Below, piece after piece: positions 1-7,155 of a stretch of 11,959 nucleotides of DNA (positions within the stretch are counted from its first letter, which is position 1; each line of letters begins with the position of its first letter). A model generated the notes under the pieces. That model saw only the letters and a list, made by a program, of their open reading frames with translations. It was not told the origin of the DNA and ran no database searches. Location: assembly GCA_041648665.1 (NCBI GenBank), contig JBAZOP010000088.1, positions 1-11,959 of the forward strand, read 5' to 3'. A program made the position numbers and the translations under genes. Source of the DNA: a bacterium (GTDB lineage Bacteria; UBA10199; 2-02-FULL-44-16; JAAZCA01).

Positions 1-1731
1 GACTCCAAGCAGGCCAGTTTCTTTTCCGATCTTCCCGACGAGAGTGCCAACCGAGAGCTCGGCGGAATCTACACTCCCCACTACATCGCGCGCTTCTTTG
101 CCAGGTTTCTGAAGGAGAACCTGACACCGCCGCTGTTCCGCAGCCTCAAACTGGCCGACCCGGCGTGCGGATCCGGTATCTTCCTTCGCACGACGCTGGA
201 AATGCAATGCGACCCCCTGCAGGACATCGACATCCATGCGGTGGCCGGCCAGGCATTCCAGAACGTACTCGGCATCGATGTTGAGGAAACCGCGTGCCAA
301 GCGACCAGACTCTCACTGTCGCTGCTCCATCTCGTCCTCACCGGAAGTTTCCCTAGCGCTCTTCGGATTGAGTCTGCCGAGGTGATCGAATACTACGCGA
401 AACACCTCGGGCTCAAGGAGGCTTACGACGCAGTCGTTACGAACCCGCCTTTCATCAAGTGGGACGCAGTCCCTGAGGACTGGCGCCAGAGGATTAGCAA
501 GTTCATGGCGACCGAGGCGACCGGCAAGATCGACCTCTTCCTCGCACTCTTGAAGGTCGGACTCGAGATGGTCAAGCCAGGAGGCTTTCTCCTCTACGTC
601 CTGCCCCACAGCTTCCTGATCGCTCGTAATGCAGCCAAGCTACGTCAACGGATCGCTGCCGAGTTCTGGGTACGCGTAATAGTCGATCTCTCTGAGATAC
701 CTGTATTTGGTGATGTTGGAGCCTATGTTGTTCTGTTGATACTACAGAAGAAGCCCCGACACGCCGCCGAAGAACCCTTGGCAGCCGTCGTTCATTGCAG
801 GGGGTACGTCGGGTTCGCTCTGCAGAGCGCCCTGGAGGGCAAGCGCACCACCTCTGATTTCTACAGCATCCACGATACCTCGCAAGCTACGTTCAGGGCG
901 AAGACCTGGCAAGTCCCGCCGCCCAGCCAGCAGGGGCTCGCCGCGGCTCTGCGGCGGTTCACTCGTCTCGATGATTTCCTGATTGTCAGGGAGGGGTTTG
1001 TCACGGGCGCCGATGACGTATTCATCCGTCGGCGGGCGGACGCGCCCCCTGGCGAGGAGAAGGCATACCGGCCGTTTCTACACGACCGAGAGATGGGGCG
1101 CTACAGAGTCCCGAAGAACACCAAGGAGGTGGTCTTCTATCCGTTCGAGAATGACCGCAGACTAGAGGCCACCGAAGTTCGAAAGCGTTTCCCTGCGACG
1201 TGGGCGTTTCTGGGGGAACACAAGAAGCTTCTCCAGGAACGAGCGTCCGTGAGAGCGAAGACGGTCGAGTGGTGGTGCCCAGAGCGCCCCCGCTCCCCAG
1301 AAAACATGCTGCGGCCGAAGCTCGTCAGCCCACACCTCATTCTGCTTCCGCGCTTCTCATTCGACGAGACGGGACAATACGCGATTTCGCATAGTCCTCT
1401 GTTGTATCCACGAGACCCCTCAAGCCAAACGGATTTCCTGCTCTACTTCTTGGCTGTCCTCAACTCGTCGGTTGCGTACTGGCAGATTGCCATGCTCTCC
1501 CACAAGTACAGTCGTGGCTACGCGATGCTTGAGCCGAAGACGCTGAAGGAGCTCCGAATTCCACCACCTGCGGAAGTTCATCCGTCAAGGATGAAGCGGC
1601 TCCTGGCGCTAGTCCGCCGACGTCTGGACAACTCAGACGCCCAGGATCTCGAACTCGACATCGATCGCGTCGTGGCGGACCTGTATGGCCTCTCGACGAC
1701 AGATCGAATCGAGATCGGTATGGAGCGGTAG
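1..1731 (+). CDS. N6-adenine DNA methyltransferase, 5' end outside the window
   Basis: The frame is open from the first base, so the gene begins upstream; 576 residues are visible. It carries the SAM-binding motif I DPACGSG (visible residues 53-59, bases 157-177) and the amino-methylase catalytic motif NPPF (residues 148-151, bases 442-453). These place it among gamma-class N6-adenine methylases of restriction-modification or phage-defence systems. The spacing and C-terminal half resemble the Eco57I/TaqI-like or type I HsdM-like groups. Around residues 481-520 a segment with LNSSVAYWQ, then SRGYAMLEPKTLKEL and IPPP, is typical of TaqI-like target-recognition domains, so it probably recognises DNA without a separate specificity subunit. 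No nuclease motif is visible, but one could lie in the missing N-terminus. It ends in TAG, directly followed by the GTG of the next gene, so the two are probably one operon. The family call is firm; whether it belongs to an R-M system or is solitary cannot be decided here. Confidence 0.9.
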   Translation, partial: DSKQASFFSDLPDESANRELGGIYTPHYIARFFARFLKENLTPPLFRSLKLADPACGSGIFLRTTLEMQCDPLQDIDIHAVAGQAFQNVLGIDVEETACQATRLSLSLLHLVLTGSFPSALRIESAEVIEYYAKHLGLKEAYDAVVTNPPFIKWDAVPEDWRQRISKFMATEATGKIDLFLALLKVGLEMVKPGGFLLYVLPHSFLIARNAAKLRQRIAAEFWVRVIVDLSEIPVFGDVGAYVVLLILQKKPRHAAEEPLAAVVHCRGYVGFALQSALEGKRTTSDFYSIHDTSQATFRAKTWQVPPPSQQGLAAALRRFTRLDDFLIVREGFVTGADDVFIRRRADAPPGEEKAYRPFLHDREMGRYRVPKNTKEVVFYPFENDRRLEATEVRKRFPATWAFLGEHKKLLQERASVRAKTVEWWCPERPRSPENMLRPKLVSPHLILLPRFSFDETGQYAISHSPLLYPRDPSSQTDFLLYFLAVLNSSVAYWQIAMLSHKYSRGYAMLEPKTLKELRIPPPAEVHPSRMKRLLALVRRRLDNSDAQDLELDIDRVVADLYGLSTTDRIEIGMER

Positions 1732-2301
1732 GTGCTTCGCGTTGTCCTCGCGGCTGAGAAACTGACGCATCGGCCGAATCTACTGCAGAAGTTGCTGGGG
1801 CGCCTTCGCTCGGCCGGCAAACAGCCCGTGCTGGCCGTGCAATTCGTTAAGCAGAAGGCCGACGGCGGACGCGCTATCGCCGCCCATGAGGGCAATGCCA
1901 GCACGACAGACTACCGGGATTGGAGGTTCCGCACGGCCGCCCGCGACGTCTGGGGACAGTACTTCGAGATTTGGAAGCCACTTGGCAGTCGTCAGGATGA
2001 ATGGTACCTGCACCAGGCGTACTTGCATCTCTTTCGCACGGAAATGCCCTCACATAGCCTCATTGAGTTTCTTGCGCTGCATTCCGACCCGAACGACGAA
2101 ACCGACGAGCCGGTTGGCTCCTATAAACGGGGACCACATCTTCACGTCACACAGTCATCCGAGCCGCTACCGCACTGTCACTTCCCATTGAATCTCGGAC
2201 AACTGGACCAGGTTCTGTCTTCCGTTGATGACCTGACGCTGGCCCTCGAAAGTGCGATCGGCGTGATTGCACACGATGTCCTCGGCAGGTTTGGCTACTG
2301 A
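1732..2301 (+). CDS. hypothetical protein translationally coupled to the methylase
   Basis: A 189-residue protein that I do not recognise. The GTG start touches the methylase stop codon, and a GGAG lies 6 bases upstream inside the end of the methylase gene, a good ribosome-binding site for coupled translation. No signal peptide or membrane segment is visible. The N-terminal third is basic. The middle contains an aromatic stretch (QYFEIWKP, EWYLHQAYLHLFR). The C-terminal half has a His cluster, GPHLHV (about residues 133-138) and PHCHFPL (about 147-153), followed by an amphipathic helix (LTLALESAIGVIAHDVL). Paired histidines could bind metal or act in catalysis, as in some small nuclease toxins, but this is a guess. 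The tight linkage suggests a partner of the methylase, such as a restriction, specificity or control subunit. Confidence 0.7.
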   Translation: MLRVVLAAEKLTHRPNLLQKLLGRLRSAGKQPVLAVQFVKQKADGGRAIAAHEGNASTTDYRDWRFRTAARDVWGQYFEIWKPLGSRQDEWYLHQAYLHLFRTEMPSHSLIEFLALHSDPNDETDEPVGSYKRGPHLHVTQSSEPLPHCHFPLNLGQLDQVLSSVDDLTLALESAIGVIAHDVLGRFGY

Positions 2302-2610
2302 GACTGCACACACTGCGCGGTCACACCTGTACAAATCTCCGCCGACACTGGGGGCCCGAGAGTCATTTGTTGGGTTCCAACATAGTCCGCCAGGTCGACA
2401 CCGAGTACACCAACGAGTAGGCACGAGGCCTAGTCTCCGGTTATCTAAGCCATCCCCAAGACCGGATTTCTGGCGAATGTCATCCTGTCCAATCTGGACC
2501 AGTATTGCGCCTATGCGCTTGATTCTGCTCTATTGGGCAAAGAGAAAGGGTTCAAGACCAACCAGGTGTACCAAGCACGATCACGTTCAACTCTTGTCGA
2601 GGATCACAAA
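2302..2610. other. Gene-poor stretch with possible decayed coding sequence
   Basis: No intact gene is supported between the end of the 189-residue protein and the downstream hairpin. Two fragments have protein-like composition. One in frame 3 ends at a TAG at 2418-2420 and reads LLGSNIVRQVDTEYTNE at its end. The other, in frame 1, opens after a TAA at 2446-2448 and contains GFLANVILSNLDQYCAYAL. Neither has a convincing start or ribosome-binding site, and stops separate them. This is what an accessory gene broken by frameshifts would look like, but short open stretches also arise by chance in GC-rich DNA. Confidence 0.3.
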
Positions 2611-2640
2611 ACAGCGCTGAGAGGCGCTGTGTTTCGTTTC
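2611..2640 (+). terminator. Hairpin with T-rich tail, likely rho-independent terminator
   Basis: ACAGCGC (2611-2617) pairs perfectly with GCGCTGT (2624-2630) around a 6-base loop, and GTTTCGTTTC follows. The 7-bp GC-rich stem with a T-rich trailer fits an intrinsic terminator for + strand transcription. It would end the methylase transcript or that of a lost gene. The tail is interrupted, so it may be weak. Confidence 0.5.
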
Positions 2641-2674
2641 GGTGAGCCTGTCCCGCAGCATGGTTCCTGCCCAG

Positions 2675-2693
2675 GTAGGAATTCGAATCCTAC
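2675..2693 (+). other. tRNA T-arm-like motif, possible att-site remnant
   Basis: GTAGG and CCTAC flank a loop containing TTCGAAT, the consensus core of a tRNA T-loop. The loop is 9 bases instead of 7 when closed with the 5-bp stem; a 6-bp stem with a 7-base loop is also possible. No D-arm, anticodon arm or matching 5' acceptor strand was found, and no CCA follows, so this is not a tRNA gene. Integrases often use the 3' end of tRNA genes and leave such fragments behind, so it may be an attachment-site scar or a coincidence. Confidence 0.2.
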
Positions 2694-2782
2694 ACAGTGA
2701 CCGCGCCGTCGAGAGCCGTAAGTGGTACCATCCCCGCAGTACATCGCTGCGAGCCACGACAGACGCTGAGGGAGACAGGCTC

Positions 2783-3739
2783 ATGTTCCGACGGAAGCGC
2801 TCGGATACCAAAGTGGCGAGCATAGAGGAGCAATACGGCCTCGACCTTGGCGTTCGCGGTGACATGAAGTTGGGTAGGCTCCTTCAGCTCACGGGTTGCG
2901 AGACCGTCACAGATCTGAGGAGCCTCGGAAGTGACGGGATCCGACGGCGCCTGGCCCGCGCTCGCCCGCAGCCCGATCCGCAGATCACGAGCTACCTCGA
3001 GCATCTACTCGTGAAGTACGCGCTGCGACCGCAGGACGAGGAGGCGATTCGAAGGGCTCGTGCGCAGTACGAAGGATTGCTGCTCGGTGGCTGGGAAGGC
3101 GGCAACCCCCGGATTCGCTACGCTGGCTCAGTCGCGAAGGGGACCGCTATCCGTGTCTCGTACGATCTTGACATGGTGCTCTACTTCCCCGCAGAGAGTG
3201 CGATGAGCATAAGCGAATGCTACGAGGCGGTCGAGAGGCGGCTACGTAGCGCAAGACGCCGGCCGAAACGCAGGAATGTGGCGCTTCGGGTTCAACATCC
3301 TGGCTTTCACGTTGATATCGTGCCCGGAAAGACTCTCAAGAGTGATTCCCGGTACGCGAATCTCTACGTGAGCGGGGCACGGACCACCCGTCAGACCAGT
3401 ATCGAGCAGCATGTCGCCCACGTGCGCGAGGGTGGATTACGCGACGTACTCCAGATCCTCAAGCTGTGGCGAGTGCGGCACAAAGTCCCAATTGGCTCCT
3501 TCGCAATCGAGCTGGCGACTGCCGAGGCGCTGCGCGGCTACCAAGACCCGAAACTGGATCGCCGCGTCATGCGCGTGCTCGAGTTCCTTCGGGACGATTT
3601 CCAGAGTGCTCGGCTACTCGATCCTGCCAATAGCAATAACATCATCTCGGATCTCGTGTCGTTGCACAACAAGCGCCGTGTCGCTGAGATCGCGGCCCGC
3701 GGCTGCTCCGAGGATTTCTGGAAACACGTTGTCTGGTGA
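2783..3739 (+). CDS. CD-NTase-like nucleotidyltransferase, tail-less paralogue
   Basis: This 318-residue protein of the SMODS/CD-NTase nucleotidyltransferase fold carries the P-loop-like motif GSVAKGT (residues 115-121), the metal-binding pair D128-L-D130 and a third acidic residue D178 in FHVDIVPG. All catalytic positions are therefore intact. It also shares SYDLD, YFP, HVR-x-GG, LKLWR and DPAN blocks with the CD-NTase of the opposite-strand operon. The ATG at 2783 is preferred over an in-frame ATG at 2642 because GAGGGAGA ends 7 bases before it. Compared with the operon enzyme it has about 60 extra N-terminal residues, basic at first. It stops at FWKHVVW about 40 residues earlier, so it lacks the C-terminal tail that E2 enzymes conjugate in type II CBASS. 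It converges on the E2 gene with 23 bases between stops. No effector gene lies next to it on its strand. It could make a second nucleotide signal, tune the main CBASS, or be what remains of another system. Confidence 0.85.
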   Translation: MFRRKRSDTKVASIEEQYGLDLGVRGDMKLGRLLQLTGCETVTDLRSLGSDGIRRRLARARPQPDPQITSYLEHLLVKYALRPQDEEAIRRARAQYEGLLLGGWEGGNPRIRYAGSVAKGTAIRVSYDLDMVLYFPAESAMSISECYEAVERRLRSARRRPKRRNVALRVQHPGFHVDIVPGKTLKSDSRYANLYVSGARTTRQTSIEQHVAHVREGGLRDVLQILKLWRVRHKVPIGSFAIELATAEALRGYQDPKLDRRVMRVLEFLRDDFQSARLLDPANSNNIISDLVSLHNKRRVAEIAARGCSEDFWKHVVW

Positions 3740-3762
3740 CGACGCTCCTGCTCCGCCGCACC

Positions 3763-4425
3763 CTATTTCGAGCTCGCCGCCAGCATGCTCAGTGATTTCG
3801 CCGCCACTGATGGGGGAATCCGGTCTCTGAGACGCCGCAGTGCCGGCATGTGACACTTCCGCACTACTTTCCCGGAACCGCACGGACACAGCCAGTGCCC
3901 CCTGACCTCCGGTCTGGCGAGGTAGTCGAGGTACCCACGCAAGATACGGCCATCAATGGGCCCGAGGTGTTCCTGATAGAACTGGAGTAGTCCTTCCGAG
4001 CCATGCGCCCACTCTCCGTGGGGCCACCCGGCGCCCAACTCTACCAGGCTGTTGCCCAGGAGATACGTTCTCACCGGTCCGCTGATGTAGTCGATCAGAG
4101 GCCTCTCTGCGAACCCATGGAGCCAATACTCCTCCGGGAGGCAGATACAAAGCGCGCCATCCGAGTTGACATGTCGGTCTGGCGCGCGGGGGATTCGGCC
4201 TGCGCTTTCGCGTACGATGGGCTGGGAATCCGGGTAGTCTTGTGGAAGGTCAATCTCGATTTCATAGGTATCAAGACGCCTGCCCTCGTATTCGATCCGG
4301 AACGGACCCTTGAATCTGAGGTGGCCGGCCTCTTCCGAGGCGATCAGTTCCGGGAACGCCTGCGCCACCTCGTTCTTGAGTCGGTCGAGTTGTGCTTGGT
4401 CGTGACGCGGGCGACGATGACTCAT
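3763..4425 (-). CDS. E2-like ubiquitin-conjugating enzyme with SEC-C motif (CBASS)
   Basis: A 220-residue protein. Residues about 15-160 match the bacterial E2 family of short type II CBASS: beta-meander DTYEIEIDLPQDYP (52-64), the P-x-V region, then DRHVNSDGALCICLP (83-97). C93 or C95 is the likely catalytic cysteine. The C-terminal part (about 173-192) has WLCPCGSGK and KCH, the CxC-x8-CH signature of a SEC-C zinc-binding motif. The ATG at 4425 overlaps the CD-NTase stop as ATGA, so I choose it over the in-frame ATG at 4443. In known E2-only CBASS the enzyme acts on the C-terminus of the CD-NTase without an E1. The context here, with no E1 or JAB peptidase, agrees. The zinc motif may bind a partner or nucleic acid. 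It is the last gene of the operon. Confidence 0.88.
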   Translation of the reverse strand: MSHRRPRHDQAQLDRLKNEVAQAFPELIASEEAGHLRFKGPFRIEYEGRRLDTYEIEIDLPQDYPDSQPIVRESAGRIPRAPDRHVNSDGALCICLPEEYWLHGFAERPLIDYISGPVRTYLLGNSLVELGAGWPHGEWAHGSEGLLQFYQEHLGPIDGRILRGYLDYLARPEVRGHWLCPCGSGKVVRKCHMPALRRLRDRIPPSVAAKSLSMLAASSK

Positions 4426-5330
4426 ACGAGGCGGTTGCACCACGGCTTTGTCGGAGCGCTGATGCCCGCGGCTGCGCGTTTCAGCGCCTCCACACGGGAC
4501 TCCTTCGAATCCTCAGGAAGCGCGCCAAAGACACCTTCCCATCCGGACGCCGCCACGGTAGTCAGGGTGTCCTTGGCCACGAGGGCAAGAATCTGGCGTA
4601 CGTTGTCGTCGAACGCCTCGGAGAGGTCGTTGCCGTCGGGATTCGCCGGGTCCTTGATCGTGATGTCGTCGACATTGTCGCGCAGCTCGGTAAGGACGTG
4701 CTTCAGCTGCTCCTCCAAGGAATCCTTCTTGTGATCCTTGAGAAGCTCGATAACGGCAAGCTCGAGTACAAAGGTGCGTACCGAGAGGCTCTTGCGAGTT
4801 CGCCAGACCTTGAGCACCTTGATGGCATCGGAAACGCCGCTATCCCTGACATGCTTGATATGAGTATCGAGGTTCGTCTTGAGCCGCTTCTTATCGCCGG
4901 AAGCTCGATAGAGAAAGGTATCGGATTTCGCGTCATCCACGTAGCGCCCTGGAACGACGTCCACATGGAAATCGGCCTTATCGCTAAGACCCATCAGGCG
5001 CAGGGCCTGCGTCTTCGTCACTACCGTGTACTTGGTTTCAAGCGCCTTACGCACGTTGTTGAAGACTTCTTCAAGCGTCTCGGCGTTTTCGTCATCGTCG
5101 CGCGGGAAGTAGCAGATGATATCCAGGTCGTAGGATTCGCGGACGAGCGTGCCCTTGGCCTTGGATCCTCCGTACTTGATGGTCGGGGATGAGTCGAATT
5201 CGTCCCGCAGCAGTTCTTCCACTTCGCCGCGGATCTTCTGAAGCTCCTTGAGCTCCGTGCTGTCGTCAGAAAGCGCCTGGCTGTCCAGAAACACCTTCAA
5301 GTAGTCCTTGTTATTCATATTGTTTGTCAT
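4422..5330 (-). CDS. CD-NTase, cyclic oligonucleotide synthase of the CBASS operon
   Basis: This 302-residue CD-NTase makes the second messenger that activates the neighbouring SAVED effector. Visible motifs are GGSKAKGT (54-61), the metal-binding D68-L-D70 in SYDLD, the third acidic D124 in FHVDVVPG, and C-terminal helical-domain blocks KVWRTRKS and DPANPDG. The nucleotide product cannot be read from sequence. Several ATGs (5336, 5330, 5318) overlap the end of the effector gene. I prefer 5330, because AAGGA (5344-5340) lies 9 bases upstream. A tail of about 40 residues after the catalytic core ends in KPWCNRLV. In type II CBASS the CD-NTase C-terminus is the substrate of the E2 encoded next, and the ATGA overlap with that E2 gene implies coupled expression. 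The gene is visibly less GC-rich and richer in Lys and Asp than its neighbours. Confidence 0.92.
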   Translation of the reverse strand: MTNNMNNKDYLKVFLDSQALSDDSTELKELQKIRGEVEELLRDEFDSSPTIKYGGSKAKGTLVRESYDLDIICYFPRDDDENAETLEEVFNNVRKALETKYTVVTKTQALRLMGLSDKADFHVDVVPGRYVDDAKSDTFLYRASGDKKRLKTNLDTHIKHVRDSGVSDAIKVLKVWRTRKSLSVRTFVLELAVIELLKDHKKDSLEEQLKHVLTELRDNVDDITIKDPANPDGNDLSEAFDDNVRQILALVAKDTLTTVAASGWEGVFGALPEDSKESRVEALKRAAAGISAPTKPWCNRLV

Positions 5331-6519
5331 TAGCATTAATCCTTGTGCGAAGGTTGAATCCTCCGCTTCCCTTGTCGAAATCGTAGACACATAGTGCGGG
5401 ATGAACCTTTGGCAGTAGGTCGTATCCGCAAGCAACGGCTATGGGTGCCGGAATCGCTGGGAAGAGGCTGATTTCCTCTAGTCCGACATGTCTCTTCATC
5501 AGTTCAGCGAGCAGTCTGCGGTAAAGCTGCCGGAACTCCTCGAGGTCCTGCCGCTGACGCAATAAGTCCGTGGTCAGAGGCTGATCCTTGAGCGTTAACT
5601 CATATATGGAGTAGGACGCATCAATTGTCGGCGGCAGCTGTTCACGATGCACCTGGCCGCTGAGTGAAATGATCAACGCCACTTTCCCGTTGTCTGCACC
5701 CTGCTGTAGTGGTTTCCACTCGTATGCTGCGACTTCTTCCGAGGTGCGCCAAACCCAGGGATTGGAGCCGTCCCGATGCCGCTGAAACAGGTCGACCGGA
5801 ATCTTGTTACTGAGACGGCTACCAAGGAAGATCAGGAGATGGATGGGGGCCAGAGCAAAGAGCGAGATGTGACGCGTCTTGTCTACATCCATCCCAGGAC
5901 TGTAGAGCGCGCGGACCTCCCGCGCGATCTGCCGCTGAGCGACGTTCACGAATTCATCTGAGTCGTCGTCGATCCCGGTGAGGTCGATGATGTGACCCTT
6001 TCGGTCGACGGGGTACCTGGGAGCGACCGCTTCCGTGACGTGGCCGATGGGGATGTCGACCGCATCACCGGCGATCTTGGCTTTCAACTGCACCACGCTG
6101 GTAGCAAGTTCAGGCCCCAGACTGGTCATATGGAGGATCCGCGTCTCGTGCGCCTCCTTGTATGCCCGAAGCGTTTCGCGCGGGTACTCTGTCCATCGCG
6201 TGTCAATCAATGTATGGCACGGCTGGCATAACAACATGAGGTTAGCGACATCGTTGATGTCCACCGGGCGTTCTCCCTCTGCGCCCCTGGGCCCCTCTGG
6301 GCTGAATGCGACGATATGCGCGCGCTCGGAGAAATTGCCCTCCTTGAGCGTGAGAGGGTGTTCGAACAAATACTCGTTGCAGCCAGGGAACTCGCATCGA
6401 CCCCCGGCGCGTACCGCGAGTAGAATCTTGGTCGCTTCCTTGAGATCGCGAGAGGCTGCCTGAATAGGTGACCCACTCGACGATGGCGGAAGCATCTTGG
6501 GTTTCGTCTTCTTTGGCAT
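5311..6519 (-). CDS. cap5: HNH-SAVED CBASS effector nuclease (Cap5-type)
   Basis: A 402-residue two-domain effector. After a Ser/Pro/Lys-rich leader (1-25), an HNH endonuclease domain spans about residues 30-130. It shows CEFPGC (C42, C47), the catalytic His in ERAHIVAF (H68), and the zinc-knuckle CQPCHTLID (C98, C101, H102). Residues about 170-402 form a SAVED domain, with blocks SLFALAPIHLLIFLGSRL, ALIISLSGQV and SLFPAIPAPIAVACGYDLLPK near the end. In characterised Cap5 proteins SAVED binds the cyclic oligonucleotide made by the CD-NTase. The protein then oligomerises and the HNH domain degrades DNA, killing the infected cell. The start is 6 bases after the repressor stop, and the end overlaps the CD-NTase start, so the genes are co-transcribed. 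All expected nuclease residues are present. Confidence 0.93.
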   Translation of the reverse strand: MPKKTKPKMLPPSSSGSPIQAASRDLKEATKILLAVRAGGRCEFPGCNEYLFEHPLTLKEGNFSERAHIVAFSPEGPRGAEGERPVDINDVANLMLLCQPCHTLIDTRWTEYPRETLRAYKEAHETRILHMTSLGPELATSVVQLKAKIAGDAVDIPIGHVTEAVAPRYPVDRKGHIIDLTGIDDDSDEFVNVAQRQIAREVRALYSPGMDVDKTRHISLFALAPIHLLIFLGSRLSNKIPVDLFQRHRDGSNPWVWRTSEEVAAYEWKPLQQGADNGKVALIISLSGQVHREQLPPTIDASYSIYELTLKDQPLTTDLLRQRQDLEEFRQLYRRLLAELMKRHVGLEEISLFPAIPAPIAVACGYDLLPKVHPALCVYDFDKGSGGFNLRTRINANDKQYE

Positions 6520-6525
6520 AGCAAC

Positions 6526-7155
6526 TCACACGTTAGGAATAGAAGCGACCACGACACCTTGCACCAGGAAATCCCTAGTGAGGATGATCGGCTTGTGTCT
6601 TGGATTCCGTGATCGTGGCAGCAGCATTATCACTTTGTCGTCGCGCCGATACTCCTTGATCGTCGCGTCGTCATCGATGAGGGCGACCACGATCTGACCA
6701 TTCTCGGCCGTCGACTGCTGTCGGACAAGAACAAGTCCGCCATCCTTGATACCTGCCAAGGTCATCGAGTCGCCCTGGGTGCGCAAGAGGAAGTAGCGGT
6801 GCGGCGGTCGAGCGAGGCCGACGGAAACTGGGATGGTCGCTTCGATGTTCTCAGTGGCGAGGAGTGGCGCTCCACATGGAGCGGTGCCCACGAGCGGCAC
6901 CTGCACCGTACGTGCGTGGTCTGTCGTCTCTGATGGACTGCGCAGCAGCCGCAGCTCGCCATTCGGACGACGGGCCAGGTAGCCGGCCTCCTGCAGACGA
7001 TTGATGATCACGGCTGCCGAGCGCGGTGAACGGTAGCCCAGGAGTGCGGCGAGCTTGCGCACCGATGGCGCTTGACCCGTGTGCACGATCTGATTGCGGA
7101 TCGAGGCTAGCGCCTTGCGCTGGACGCTGTCGAGGTGATGGCTTCTTACTTTCAT
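6526..7155 (-). CDS. LexA/UmuD-like self-cleaving repressor heading the CBASS operon
   Basis: A 209-residue protein with the layout and length of LexA. A winged helix at about residues 8-70 has the LexA-type core PSVRKLAALLGYRSPRSAA and RLQEAGYL. An S24 peptidase domain spans about 84-209. The cleavage segment VPLVGTAPCGAP gives a Cys94-Gly95 scissile bond, as in UmuD, where LexA usually has Ala-Gly. S130 in GDSM and K167 in ATIKEY form the catalytic dyad. The spacings of 36 and 37 residues match E. coli LexA closely (A84/S119/K156). The expected role is to repress its own operon until RecA on single-stranded DNA triggers self-cleavage. Its position as first gene, 6 bases before the effector, makes it the likely CBASS regulator rather than the host's global LexA, though that alternative remains open. 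Confidence 0.92.
   Translation of the reverse strand: MKVRSHHLDSVQRKALASIRNQIVHTGQAPSVRKLAALLGYRSPRSAAVIINRLQEAGYLARRPNGELRLLRSPSETTDHARTVQVPLVGTAPCGAPLLATENIEATIPVSVGLARPPHRYFLLRTQGDSMTLAGIKDGGLVLVRQQSTAENGQIVVALIDDDATIKEYRRDDKVIMLLPRSRNPRHKPIILTRDFLVQGVVVASIPNV

Larger units (their letters stand above)
2449..2700 (+). pseudogene. Start-less open frame, possible gene remnant
   Basis: This is an 83-codon open frame with no ATG, ending at TGA 2698-2700. The first 45 or so codons favour G or C at the third position and give a plausible sequence (ANVILSNLDQYCAYALDS, then GKEKGFKTNQVYQAR). The last 20 residues look random and run through a terminator-like hairpin. I do not recognise a family. 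It could be the tail of a lost gene, perhaps a former partner or effector of the nucleotidyltransferase downstream, or simply chance. Confidence 0.2.

Noticed and set aside
2642..2782. N-terminal extension of the + strand nucleotidyltransferase from ATG 2642
   Set aside because: The 47 extra residues run through the T-arm-like motif and look non-coding, and a good Shine-Dalgarno sits just before ATG 2783.
4392..5192. Long + strand open frame of 266 codons opposite the CD-NTase
   Set aside because: It is the complement of a gene with clear catalytic motifs and shows no motif of its own.
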